From Patella vulgata (lineage: Eukaryota > Mollusca > Gastropoda > Patellidae): 64,000 bases of DNA. Below the pieces are notes generated by a model that saw only the letters and a program-made list of their open reading frames with translations, searched no databases and had not been told where the DNA came from. The translations under genes were made by a program, and so were the position numbers. Location of the stretch: the NCBI RefSeq assembly GCF_932274485.2, contig NC_065883.2:47214539-47278538 (forward strand), read 5' to 3'. Below are positions 45,289 through 56,190 of the stretch, piece after piece; the stretch's first letter is position 1; every line of letters begins with the position of its first letter.

Positions 45289-46775
45289 CTATTCAAAAAA
45301 AGTAGGGGATATTTGATTTTTAAGTGTTATTAAAGTCACCTAATGAAACTGACGAAGAAACAAATGACAAAATGAAATGAAGTTCACATTCATCGATTTA
45401 TTCCAAATGATCGTTAGACTAAGTAAGGCACAGACTGACCATTATAAGGGTAAAATGATACCCGGGGTCAAACAGCAAAGTTACCACAGCATCACAACCA
45501 AGTCAGTAACAGGTAAATCCTCCTCTGTTTGCCAAACAAGCATTGATCCGACGTGGCATACTCCTAATGAGACGTCTAACGTCATTTTGGTCCAGATTGT
45601 CCCATTCCTGTTGCAACGCAGCAGCAAGTTCTTGGACATTGGCAGGACGTTGTTGACGTTGACGTAACCTCTGTCCAAGCATGTCCCAGACATGCTCGAT
45701 GAGGGAGAGGTTGGGACTCAGTGCTGGCCAAGGTAATGTGGTGATGTTCTGTTGTTGGAGGTAACCTGTAACGATCCTGGCCCTGTGACATCTTGCGTTG
45801 TCATCCTGGAAGATGAAACGGCGGCCATGACGTCGTGCGAATGGCACAACATGGACTGCCAAGATGTTGTCCCGGTAGTACTGGCCTGTAACACGCCCTG
45901 CAACAACATGTAAAGCCGTTCTTCCAGCAACAGTGATGCCTCCCCACACCATAACAGAACCACCCCCAAATCGATCATGTCTGATGACGTTAACGTCTTG
46001 GAAGCGCTCGTTTCGACGACGCCACACCCTCCTACGTCTGTCCAAAAAATCAACAGTGAACCTTGACTCATCTGAAAACATCACATTGCTCCAGCGTCGA
46101 TTATCCCAGTGTTGACGATCCCTACACCAACGACGTCTTGCCTGAATGTGATGATCTCTCAAACAAGGGATCACACGAGGACGTCGGGCGCGAAGGTGAC
46201 CCCTATGCAGTCGATTCCGAATCGTCTGGCCACTCACTCTCACACCAGTGTCTGTTTGAAGACGAGCGCTGATCTGATTTGCTGTGATGACACGATTTCT
46301 CAAGGCCGAGGTACGGATAAATCGATCCTGGGCTTGAGTTGTCGCCCTTGGTCGACCTGAGCGTGGTCTGTCCTGTACAGATTGTGTATCACGGTATCTG
46401 GACCATAGTCTGCTTATGACAGACTGAGAAACATTTATCGTCCGCGCCACAACCGTCTGTGTTGTGCCGATCTGTAGCATGCCAAGGGCACGTAACCTTT
46501 CATTTTGGGTAAGCCGACGCATATCAAAATTTGTTTTCTGGTCACTAAAACAATTAAACTGATGTTTCCACCCTGGAATTCAATGCCACAATGACTGTAA
46601 CATTCAAAGTCAGAGTCGTGCAAATCTTCCATGCGGTAGCTATTGGTGCGTTTGGGCATCACATGTAACTGGAAATGTTTCTTCTGTTAGGTTCTATAGT
46701 GACTTTTTTCGTAGTCATTTGCATATTTTAGTATTATGCCCCCAAAATCAAATATCCCCTACTTTTTTTGAATAG
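45289..46775 (-). mobile_element. Tc1/mariner element, copy 2 (1487 bp), apparently intact
   Basis: Same terminal inverted repeats as copy 1 (CTATTCAAAAAAAGTAGGGG at the left, its complement at the right) with flanking TA (45287-45288, 46776-46777). One uninterrupted transposase gene fills it. About 40 bp of 5' leader found in copy 1 (near 28565-28605) are absent. High similarity to copy 1 indicates recent movement. Confidence 0.92.
45503..46522 (-). CDS. Tc1-type DD34E transposase, full length
   Basis: 339 codons, the usual length for Tc1 transposases. An N-terminal paired-like helix-turn-helix region (residues about 1-60, MRRLTQNERLRALGMLQIGT, INVSQSVISRLWSRY), a GRPR motif (RPRSGRPRATTQ) between the two DNA-binding halves, and a second helix-turn-helix (ITANQISARLQTDTGVRVSG). 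The catalytic domain has D in MFSDESRF, D in FQDDNARCHRA and E in LIEHVWD, with 34 residues between the last two. A G-rich segment follows the first D (RFGGGSVMVWGGI), as is usual. It differs from copy 1 in a few residues around the last catalytic box (SPNLSLIEH versus SPDLSPIEH), which might affect activity. The enzyme should bind the terminal repeats and move the element at TA sites. Confidence 0.92.
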   Translation of the reverse strand: MRRLTQNERLRALGMLQIGTTQTVVARTINVSQSVISRLWSRYRDTQSVQDRPRSGRPRATTQAQDRFIRTSALRNRVITANQISARLQTDTGVRVSGQTIRNRLHRGHLRARRPRVIPCLRDHHIQARRRWCRDRQHWDNRRWSNVMFSDESRFTVDFLDRRRRVWRRRNERFQDVNVIRHDRFGGGSVMVWGGITVAGRTALHVVAGRVTGQYYRDNILAVHVVPFARRHGRRFIFQDDNARCHRARIVTGYLQQQNITTLPWPALSPNLSLIEHVWDMLGQRLRQRQQRPANVQELAAALQQEWDNLDQNDVRRLIRSMPRRINACLANRGGFTCY

Positions 46776-46860
46776 TATATCTCGATAACGGAATCTATGC
46801 AGAATACTGGTCTAGAAAAACTTGGTCTCATAAATTCACAGCTCAGGTGGCGATTCCCCC

Positions 46861-47164
46861 CCTTTAGCCACCGGACTAAATGTTTAAACTTTAGGTGGAT
46901 GTTCATTAGGTGGATGTCTTGACTGAGTTCAATGATTAACATTTCCTGCTAAAGCTAAGCAGAGCTAAGCAAATTTCTTTGACTTTGATGAAACTTAGTG
47001 TGTAGTTGATAATCAGTTTCATTGCTCAATATTTTTGAAAAAGATAAACATGCAATTAATTAATGTGTCATCTATTTATTTCGGGATTTTGGCGGGGAAC
47101 ATCTGCCTCACTGTTGGCTTGTATTTACAAATTTCCAATAACATGATCAGTTCAAATAACTGAT
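46861..47164. repeat. Second tandem-array family, end portion
   Basis: Contains ttaggtggatgtcttgactg, gctaagcagagctaagcaa and ends in ggcggggaacatctgcctca then ctgttggcttg, shared with 52860-53131. Confidence 0.6.
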
Positions 47165-48802
47165 TTGTTTTTATACGTCCACATGAGTATATTTTGAAGA
47201 AAATTGAAATATAGGTTTATCTCCAAAAGGTCTCGGTTGCTTTCGATATTGGCATGTATCGGACCGAAACTTCATGGATTATGGCCCCTGATTGTACGAA
47301 AAATCATGTTTTTAGCTTGTGGACCCTATAAAGGTCACAAGTTTTATACGCCCACATTTTCATGTGGATGTATATTGCCGTCGCCCCTGTCCGTCCTGGT
47401 CTGTCCGTCCACAATTGTTTGTGGATACTCTACAGGTCACAATTCTTATCCGATTTTGACGAAACTTGAAATATAGGTTTATCTCCAAAAGATCTCGGTT
47501 GCTTTCAATATTGGCATGTATCTGACCGAAACTTCATGGATTATGGCCATCGCCCCTGTATATTGCCGTCGCCCCTGTCCGTCCGTCCGTCCGTCCACAA
47601 TTGTTTGTGGACACTCTACCGGTCACAATTTTTATCCGATTTTGTTGAAACTTGAAATGTAAGTTTATAACCCAAAGATCTCGGTTCCTTTCGATATTCG
47701 CGCATATTGGATCGTAATTTCCTCAATTATGGCCCCTGATTGTACGAAAAATCGTGTTTTTAGCTTGTGGACCCTATAGAGGTCATAATTTTTATCCGAT
47801 TTAAAAAAAAGTATTATTATATCACCGATACACCCTAAGGACAGCTGAGGTCGAATTTCGTGACAATCAGCTCAAAATTGCCAGACAAAATGGCCACTGT
47901 TCGTTCTAAAATAACGTAAAAATATGGTATATCAAGGTTGTGGACCCTATAGAGGTCACAATTTTTATCCGATTTTGTTGAAACTTGAAATGTAAGTTTA
48001 TAACACAAAGATCTTGGTTCCTTTTGATATTCGCGCATATCGGACCGTAACTTCATGAATTATGGCCCTTTATTGTATGACAAATCGCGTTTTTAGCTTG
48101 TGAACCCTATAGAGGTCATAATTTTTATCCGATTTAAAAAAACGTATTATTATATCACCGTTACACCCTAAGGATGACTGAGTTTGAATTTTGTGAAAAT
48201 CGGCCCAAAATTGACAGACAAAATGGCCGCCGTTCGTTCTCAAATAGCGTAAATATATGGTATATCAAGGTCGTGGACCCTATAGATGTCACGATTTTTA
48301 TCCGATTTTGTTGAAACTTGAAATGCAACTTTATAACCCAAAGATCTCGGTTCCTTTCGATATTCACGCATATCGGACCGTAACTTCCTGAATTATGGCC
48401 CCTGATTATACGTAAAATCACGTTTTTAGCTTGTGGACCCCATAGAGGTCATAATTTTTATCCGATTTAAAAAACTGTATTATTATATCACTGTTACACC
48501 CTAAGGACGACTGAATTCGAATTTCGTGAAAATCAGCCCAAAATTGGCAGACAAAATCGCCGCCGTTCGTTCTCAAATAGCGTAAAAATATGGTATATCA
48601 AGGTTGTGGACCCTATAGAGGTCACAATTTTTATCCAATTTTGTTGAAACTTGAAATGTAAGTTTATAACCCAAAGATCTCAGTTCCTTTCGATATTCGC
48701 GCATATTGAATTGTAATTTCCTGAATTATGGCCCTTGATAGTAGGAAAAATCACTTTCTTGTTAGCTTGTTCTCTATCCATCTCTCGAAAATGTGGGCGT
48801 AT
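47165..48802 (+). repeat. Tandem-array element with 16-bp terminal inverted repeats (copy c)
   Basis: A first start (tttttatacgtccacatgag, 47169) is followed by a second, better one at 47346 (ATACGCCCACATTTTC) with a hairpin arm (atgtggatgtata). The right end at 48787-48802, GAAAATGTGGGCGTAT, is the exact reverse complement of 47346-47361. Between them are about three units of 332 bp (gtggaccctatagaggtcac at 47940, 48272 and 48605). No coding content. Confidence 0.8.
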
Positions 48803-48921
48803 CCTGCCTGGCAGCCGCTGGTTTGATAATTATTGTACGAGTTGTGCCCCCATTAACTACTAATTAATGAATATGCGACAACCTTTTTGTCCTGCTTGGG
48901 TGACTTAGCTGCTGTTGGCTT

Positions 48922-49560
48922 CATGGGCGTCACACATGGGGGGGTCCGGGGGGTCCGACCCCCCCCCCCAATTTTTTTTCTGGGGGGTTCTGAAAATACT
49001 TGGACCCCCCCCCAAATTTACATAGTAGACCCTAACTCCTATTTATTTACAACAATTATTATGTTAGTTAAGATTCTATCTGTATAAAACCTGTACATAT
49101 CCCAATATGGTTTACATTGCTAAAATAAAACACAAAGAGAATCATCCTTGAAACATGTATGAAGTGAAAAGTACCTGTGTTCCATAAAATTGTGTTTAGT
49201 TAATTTTTTTTCTGCCACTTATCAGAGTGAATCGCATGTAGGTACCCAAAAACATTATCGCCTAAACCAAATATTTATCGCCCGCTCAGCCAACCACGTA
49301 ACCATAATACTTTGCACGCGGTGGGCCAATCAGCAAACGAGTTGTGTAGACAGCATGGCCACATGGTGTTTGTTTATATTTTTTAGGGGTTTTAAAATAG
49401 GGTTAGGGTTATCGGGAGGTGAGGGTTCTTTTCAGATCCCCCCACAGAAAGCACGGGCCGTGGGTCTAAAGTTTCCTAACCCATATGGGAATCGAACCCA
49501 TGACGGCACCCATTCGCCTCGCAGTTGCCGGTCCAGCGCTCTACCACGGCTACGCCTCTA
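48922..49560. mobile_element. 639-bp hAT-like non-autonomous element, 8-bp target duplication
   Basis: GTTGGCTT flanks both sides (48914-48921 and 49561-49568). Ends CATGGGCGTCACAC (left) and, reversed, TAGAGGCGTAGCC (right) share the GGCGT core of hAT-type ends. Near the left end are long C and G runs (ggggtccggggggtccgac). The right end is also tRNA-like. No transposase. Confidence 0.65.
49487..49556 (-). other. tRNA-like sequence at the end of the hAT-like element
   Basis: On the minus strand: gtagccgtggtagagcgctg (A-box-like) then, about 38 bases on, tgggttcgattccca (perfect B-box core GGTTCGATTCC with a T-stem of paired flanks tggg/ccca). No proper acceptor-stem closure was found, so it is a tRNA relic or SINE head rather than a working tRNA gene. 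Confidence 0.5.
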
Positions 49561-49568
49561 GTTGGCTT

Positions 49569-50059
49569 ATGGTTTATTGCCTGGCAACCTATATTTCTGA
49601 AATATTGTTTAGAATATAAGAATTAACCAATGTTAGTATGTGTAACATGCCAAGTTTAATGTCTCTTTCAGATATCCAAAGTATGTTTTTATAAGCGACA
49701 ATGAAGTAAGCAAAACTGCTAGATTAGGAACCCGATACACAGATGCATCATTACGTGGTATCATTTTAGATATTCATTTTCTGTCTCTCACAGATTTTCT
49801 GGTGTGTACATTCTCTTCACAGGTAATTTTAATTTAATAGACTTGTTGTATTTTGTCATGCCCTGGTTCGTCTGTCATTCACAAATTCTTGTTCCCTTCT
49901 AAGATTGCATTCATCATTTGATCTTTCTCACATTTATATGCATTGCTTTCATTATTGATTGGAAGAATCCTATTTAATATTTCAGCGATTTTTAGTTATT
50001 GTTGGTGCTCAATTTGTAGCCAATTACCAAGGTCAAACTTTCTATTACTTATGTCATTT
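49569..50059. other. Spacer without recognised genes
   Basis: AT-rich; includes ggtttattgcctggcaaccta, echoed near 38910. No ORF of note. Confidence 0.4.
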
Positions 50060-50280
50060 TTATACACCCACATTTTCATGTGGACGTATATTGTCGCCCC
50101 TGTCCGTCAGTACGTCCATCCACAATTTGTTTGTGGACAGTGTACGGGTCATAGTTTTTATCTGATTTTGATGCAATTTGAAATATAGGTTCATCTCCCA
50201 AAGACTTGGTTCCTTTTGATATTGGCAAGTATCGGACTGTACCTTCATGAATTATGGCTCCTGATTGTACAAGAAATCAC
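50060..50280 (+). repeat. Tandem-array element, single-unit copy (copy d)
   Basis: Starts tttttatacacccacatttt with the hairpin arm atgtggacgtata and the gtcgcccctgtccgtc segment, followed by about one unit (cggactgtaccttcatgaat). Same family as copy c. Confidence 0.75.
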
Positions 50281-50299
50281 TCAGATAGTGAAGGGAAGC

Positions 50300-50545
50300 T
50301 TCAATAGTGACGCGTTGCTAATTAGTCACGCTTTTGTCAATTTCTCCCGCACGTGCCTGACTAGTGATATGGTCGGCTGAACTCAAGTTTGTTTAATTAC
50401 TCACGTTATTTTTACATACTGACACAAGTAAGGAATACTAACCAATTGACTTAAATACTCACCTTATGATTATTACTGACCATTTATAGGAATACTGACG
50501 TACAGTACAAATACTGACGGGTTTAAGCGACTACTGACAACACGT
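50300..50545 (+). repeat. Cluster of TACTGAC/TACTCAC motifs
   Basis: About ten irregularly spaced copies of a short motif (tagtcacg, tactcacg, tactgaca, tactcacc, tactgacc, tactgacg, tactgacgg, tactgaca) within 240 bp. Spacing is 15-35 bp. No coding content. Confidence 0.45.
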
Positions 50546-50682
50546 ATATATCTCATGAATTTCCATGAATAGTAAGCACAATGAACCTTTTCTACTTCAT
50601 TTAGGGATATTCTAATACAGAGGCCAGTTAGTCAATACTTGAGATAGGTTCTACACACTATGCATGTTACCGTGTACGGAAC

Positions 50683-52732
50683 CAGGGGCGTAAATGTGTG
50701 GGGCACCCCCCCAGGAAAAAAAATAGTCGGTCGCAAAATCAGTACAGTCGGACGCAAAATAAGAGCAGTCGCAAAATCAGTACAGTCGGTCGCAAAATAA
50801 GAGCAGTCGGTATCAAAATAAGTGCTCACTGCACACGTCACGCTACTCACGCAAAACTTTAGTATAAAATAACCTTGTCAACTTAATGTGTTTCACTCTT
50901 ATTCTGTTGTGAGTATGTAGATCTAAGAACAAAATTTACCCCAGGGAGAAAAATAGTCGGTCTCAAAAAAAGTGCAGGTGGTCTCAAAATTATGCATCGC
51001 CGTCTTAATGAATTATTGAGGTAAACAAATAATGCCAGAATAGATCCCAAATACTAGTCGGTCGCAAAATCAGTGCAGTCGGTCGAAGATATGAGCAGTC
51101 TGTATCAAAATAAGTGCTCACTGCACACGTCACTCTACTCACGCAAAACGTTAGTATTAACTAATCTTGTCGACTTATCATGTTTGAAAAAAATGTTTTT
51201 CACCCCATGGCAAAAATAGAGTCGGTCTCAAAAAAAAGTGCTCACCGCAGTCGGTCTCAGACTAAATGAATTAATGGGGTGTTTTCTGACCATCAGAATT
51301 CTGCAAAATCTCTCCCCAAAGTCCAGGGCATTTCAGAGACCCAGTAAGCGCCCCATTGAGGTAAAGTGCCCTCAGGCCCAGTCCTCAAAAATTAAAAGCT
51401 CAGTTACATATCGGCGCTCAATTCCATTATGCCACCATTCTTCAACTCCTTCTCTGTCTTATACTATCTCATCTCTATCATATTCACTGTTACAGTGAAT
51501 AACCCAGTTAGTAGTACCACTAGTGAGTGAGTCGTAGGTTAAAAGACTGTAGAATTGTTAGTTCTACTCTCACAAAACAGGCGACATTGACAGATAGGCC
51601 TCAAGATTTTGACCCATTTCTTATCCTCTCGTTAACGAGAATTTGGATCCATTTGCCATGACATTGACTAAAATTGCGGGTGTTCGATCCCTGCATTGGC
51701 CGAGAAAGTTCATCCAGATTTTCCGGCGTGGTTCTCCCTTGTCAGTGATGCAGGACGGAGGGGCTGACAAGGAAAGCTGTCTAGTCGTTCGGATGGGACG
51801 AAAAACCGAGGTCCCGTGTACACATTGGCGCGCACGTAAAAGATCCCTTGGCAGTTGGAATTCGATATAAGAGTAGGCGATAGTGCCGCTGCCCGGGCAA
51901 AATTTCCCTCATAGCACACTGTATGGCGTATGCCCGTCTTCATTAGCCCAGGTTAGGAGCAGAACAGTAGGACGTTAAACTCCATTTCATTTCATTTCAT
52001 TTGACTAAAATTGTCAGGCCCAGTCCCAAAAATTAAAAGCTTGGTTACACATCTGAAATTTTTTCGCGCCTGCGGCGCTCGATTCCATTATAACATCATT
52101 CTTCCACTCCTCTGTTGTCTTATACTGTCTAAGCACAATTATATTCACGGTTATACTGAACTGCCTAGTTATGTTAGTAGTACCACTGGTGTGTGGGTCG
52201 TGGGGCGTCAGACTTTACAAAAGTTCTGTCAACTCTTGCAAAACAGGCGGAATTGACAGGGTGCAGATCTTGAGATTTTGTCTAATTGACTCACATTTCT
52301 GGTCCTCTCGTCCACAAGAATTTCTCCCAGCAATGACCTCAAATGCCAAGATATTGACTCAATTTTTCAAAATTTTCTCAGGTTGCTCAGTGTTATAGGC
52401 ACAATCATATATGACATAAACTTTATGTCAACTTAAATAAAACTATATAATTATAATTATACAATACCATCTATGTTCTACCGGGACGCTTAATGTTATA
52501 GCCAGTATTTTGTTGACATTCATTGTGGGGTGGGATTGTGGCTGGGGTGGCGCCCTAGATTTGGACTCCCCCCTCACCCATCTAGATCCGCTACTGCACA
52601 TGGCCCCTACAAAACTCGCACCTGTGGTGCTCGGTTCCTGACTGCGTCACTCGTACTAGGGGTATGGGCATCAGTCGGTCGCATTTTGGCTAAACACCCC
52701 CCCCCCAAACAAAATCGTTATGTACGCCCCTG
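50683..52732. mobile_element. 2.05-kb hAT-like non-autonomous element, perfect 8-bp target duplication
   Basis: TACGGAAC flanks both sides (50675-50682 and 52733-52740). The ends CAGGGGCGTAAAT and, reversed, CAGGGGCGTACAT match in 12 of 13 bases, a typical hAT end. Inside are tandem units with agtcggtcgcaaaatcagt and agtgctcactgcacacgtca (near 50740, 51060 and 51230), no transposase, and a SINE-1 at 51677-52000. It interrupts another dispersed repeat whose sequence continues at 52741. Confidence 0.85.
51677..52000 (+). mobile_element. SINE-1, 5' truncated, 13-bp target duplication
   Basis: TTGACTAAAATTG flanks both sides (51664-51676, 52001-52013). It starts within the B-box area (gggtgttcgatccctgc) and runs through the whole body to ggacgttaaactccatttca. 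It carries the internal segment (ccgctgcccgggcaaaattt) that the 35490 copy lacks. Confidence 0.9.
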
Positions 52733-52740
52733 TACGGAAC

Positions 52741-53131
52741 CTGACCTTGACTAAGTTCGATTGTGCGAATTTTCTGCATTGGCTAAGGAGCTATAAGCAA
52801 TTTGATTGGTCAAGACTTTGGAACATAAAAACTCTTGCTTTTAGTTGAGGTAGAATGTTTAAACCTGATGTAGATGTTCATTAGGTGAATGTCTTGACTG
52901 ATTTCAATGATTAACATTTCAAGCTAAAGCTAAGCAGAGCTAATCAATTTCATTGGTCGATGCTTTGGGACAAGATAATCTTGATTCTATCTGATAGAGA
53001 GTGATGAAACTTAGTGCATAGTTTGATTGCTCGATACTTTTGAAAAAAATAAATGTGCTATTAATATGTGTCATCTATTTATTTTGGGATTTCGGCGGGG
53101 GACCTCAGTCTCACTGTTGGCTTGTTTTCAT
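52741..53131 (+). repeat. Second tandem-array family, 3' part
   Basis: ccttgactaagttcgat, caatttgattggtcaagact and ttggcttg ends match 36245-36360 and 46861-47110. Its left part lies before 50675, separated by the hAT-like insertion. Confidence 0.65.
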
Positions 53132-53666
53132 TATCATTTGCTTGAAAACGTTGAGAGAACCCTCAAAGAAACTTCGCTTTAATTAAAATAGTAATTGTGT
53201 TCCATATTATGTATTTGTGTTTATTACGTATGTCAATTGCTAAATGCCGCTCAAAGAAGATATCCGTCATCAATAGGGAGATGAGGCAGTGAAATCAGTG
53301 AATTTAATTGGTAAATTAGAAGGTAAATATATTAAAGCAAGTAGCAATCTGACTTTTCTGTTACGGTGTCGCGATAAGAACATCACACCCAAGGGCCTAA
53401 GTCTTAAGTCACCGGTCAACTCTATATTCCTTTATTGGCGATTTGACTTAATATATTAAATGGTTTCCTTATTAATTAATGGTTAATTAGCTGTTACTTG
53501 TTTTTGTATATAAACCATCTGTATATTATTTTCATTATCATTATTGCTTGAAAACATTAAGAACCCTCAACGAAACGTCGCTTTAATTAAAATAGTAATT
53601 GTGTTCCATATTATGTTTTTGTGTTTATTGCGTATGTCAATTGCTAAATGTCGCTCAAAGAAAAGA
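53132..53666 (+). repeat. Direct duplication of about 140 bp
   Basis: About 53127-53266 and 53529-53666 share ttcattatcat..ttgcttgaaaac, agaaccctcaa.gaaac.tcgc and tttgtgtttatt.cgtatgtc. The two are about 402 bp apart with unrelated sequence between. Non-coding. Confidence 0.65.
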
Positions 53667-55130
53667 ATTAGATATTTGATAGTTAAATTTCTTTGTCCGC
53701 TTGGATGTAAAATATACAAACTATAAATATAAAACTAAAGCATAGTACATGTATTTGGTATGCCATATTATGCTGTGTTAGATGACGGAAAGTGACAATC
53801 GACACAATTTGTAAATATAAATAATATTTAGTTATAATATTAAATTGTTTATTGCACTGTATATACCATATGGCTATTTGCACAGTAATGGGACATATTA
53901 CTCCCAACAGGAAGATTAAAAGAAATGTAATAATAGGTCATTTATCTATTTTGATTCATACAAAGGGACCATTTTATGAATTTAAAATTCATATATTGGG
54001 ATAGCGTAGCGTGTTTTCTCCTTCATATGAGTGTTTACGTAACAGTACCCAGAGATAGCAAAAAAGAACCACAGATATTGCATTATAATGACCATTTAAG
54101 GTTTAGAAATGACTGTTTGACCTTTTTAAGTTAATAGTATGTTATTTCCACCTTATAATAACTTATGGACTGTTTATTCCCATTACTTTTAAAATTATAC
54201 ATGAATTATCAATTGGCATAACTTGGATGGAAAGTAACAACTGTTATATCTCTACAACATTTAATTTCTTGATTTAATTATTTACAATAATTTTTATTCA
54301 ATCTCTGAATTATGTATTAAACAAACAAATAACAAAATAATCTGTTGCCAAGCTTTCATCAAAATAAATGCTGGTTTTTGTTCGTTATATTGGATGGAAA
54401 TGTAGTAACATTATCAATAACTGGATCGAAAATAACCTTATCAAAAATTTAATGGATGGAAAATAACGTTATCAAAAATGTGACGGATGGAAAATAACGT
54501 TATCATAAATTGTAATGATTAAAATGGCAACAAATTCCATGTGGATTAGATGTGTAAACGTGATATAGAGCGAAATAGTAGAATAGCAGACACTGTCCCT
54601 GAGGCGTGATTTGGACGGAACCAGGAACCCAAGATGTTTACATTCTGAACAGGTGCGCCAGCTTAAAAAATCGATGGAATGTGAAAACACGAGGAATTGA
54701 TAGATTTACCGATCTCGCTTTTTTGTTTTCTTTATTCTCCCAATGGCGAGTCTTATTTGCTTCCGTTTTCGCGAAAAAACGTTCCTTGTGAGAAGTTACA
54801 AACAAATTTGGAATGCATTTTATCCGAAGTCAACGTTATGTGTTTGCGGATGGAATGAACTGTACGTGACTCACGTTCGACACTTTTTTAGTGCAAAAAT
54901 AACATGAAAATGATTCCCAAATACAGAATAGATCGGTATAAGACATACTTTATGCCTAATTCTACCAAATTTTACCAATATGAGTGCACTTATTGTAAAA
55001 TATCAACGCTTAGACACTTTACAAAATGTTGAGCGTTACGTTGTCTATATGGCTCCAAAGTACCATATGATTCTATGTCTGTAAGTCTTTGGATAAAATA
55101 ACTATCAATGGGCGAAAACTATGACGATAC
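53667..55130. other. Spacer with a GGATGGAAAATAACGTTATC minisatellite
   Basis: At about 54390-54510 four imperfect units of about 28-34 bp (ggatggaaaataacgttatc) occur. The remainder is AT-rich with no recognisable ORF. Confidence 0.5.
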
Positions 55131-56190
55131 CACAGGCCTACGTCGTCAATTCACGATACAATACAAAACACCAAAACAATGTCAACTGACTCAGCCATGT
55201 ATGTGTTCTTTAATTCTTTCTATCTAAGACATTACATCTAAAATTACTACAGAAGAATCTTTCTATCTATCTTTAACAGTCGATCCATTCTGTAATATTA
55301 TAGTTGAGTATTGAGATTGAGATCGAGATCGAGATCGAGATTGACTGAAAATATAAATATGATGTCCTTTAACTATCTATTAAATTACAAGTTATGCTTA
55401 CTAGTTATCATATTGAACGCTAAGGCTTATTGACCTTTGACCTCTGCAACTGCACAACATCGTGACACATTCTATATGGCATGGCAATGACAATTTGCAA
55501 ATGCAACTTGGATAATTTCTTATGCATAAGCTCGTTCCTACTATATACTAGACAATACTATAACTAAATACTATAAATAAGCTTGTAAATAATAATTATG
55601 ATTGCATTGATCATAGTTCAGCTCGTGCAGGTCCCCAGAAATGACCGAAATTCTGAAGTTCGCTTAGCGACGACTTTCAAATCATAATCATATCTTATAA
55701 CATACAAATTACATGTTAAAACAATTCTATAAATGATAAACAAACTATTTACCGTATTATAGGCCCATCATGTCCGTAAAGACTAAACTTTTACTATACT
55801 TATAAGAAACTTTACTGTTTAACTATTGACTTGAGGTGCCCGTGCCCGTCATTCTAAAGACAAAAAGCCAAATTAACCAGTCTTATTATTAAACAATGTA
55901 ATTAGTGTTGCGTCACACGATCGTCCAGGCCCATTGAGATGCAAGCACGAAGCGTCAACACCACTGGAATCAGACCAATACAAATTTGACCGGTCCATCC
56001 CAGCCTCCTAATTACGTACTTTCTGGGGAGTACTTCTACAAACACTGCTTAGCTAATTACTATTATTACCATACTAAACTATTACTTAACTAAGCTATTA
56101 CTTAACTAAGTATTATCATCGTGTTTACTAACTTCTTGGTACCCTTATACTCAGTTTCACTAATAACGATACTTATCATCACTATTTATT
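55131..56190 (-). other. 3' flank of the BEL element, LTR not resolved
   Basis: Downstream of the BEL integrase on the minus strand. It includes a GAGATC hexamer run (55317-55346) and taagtaatagctt duplicates near 56090. A 3' LTR is expected here, but without a second copy its edges cannot be placed. Confidence 0.35.

Larger units (their letters stand above)
44867..46860 (-). repeat. Dispersed repeat (inverted partner of 36361-36990), split by Tc1
   Basis: 44867-45286 and 46778-46860 correspond in reverse to 36361-36990. The stretch 45115-45180 is very C-rich (ccccccctctctacccccccc). The Tc1 copy 2 is inserted at a TA. Confidence 0.6.

Noticed and set aside
45377-46360. Other-frame ORFs inside both Tc1 elements
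   Set aside because: Shadows of the transposase gene in other frames of GC-richer coding sequence.
49395-49420. Telomere-like TTAGGG pair (agggttagggtta)
   Set aside because: Only two units inside the hAT-like element; too short to be an interstitial telomere array.
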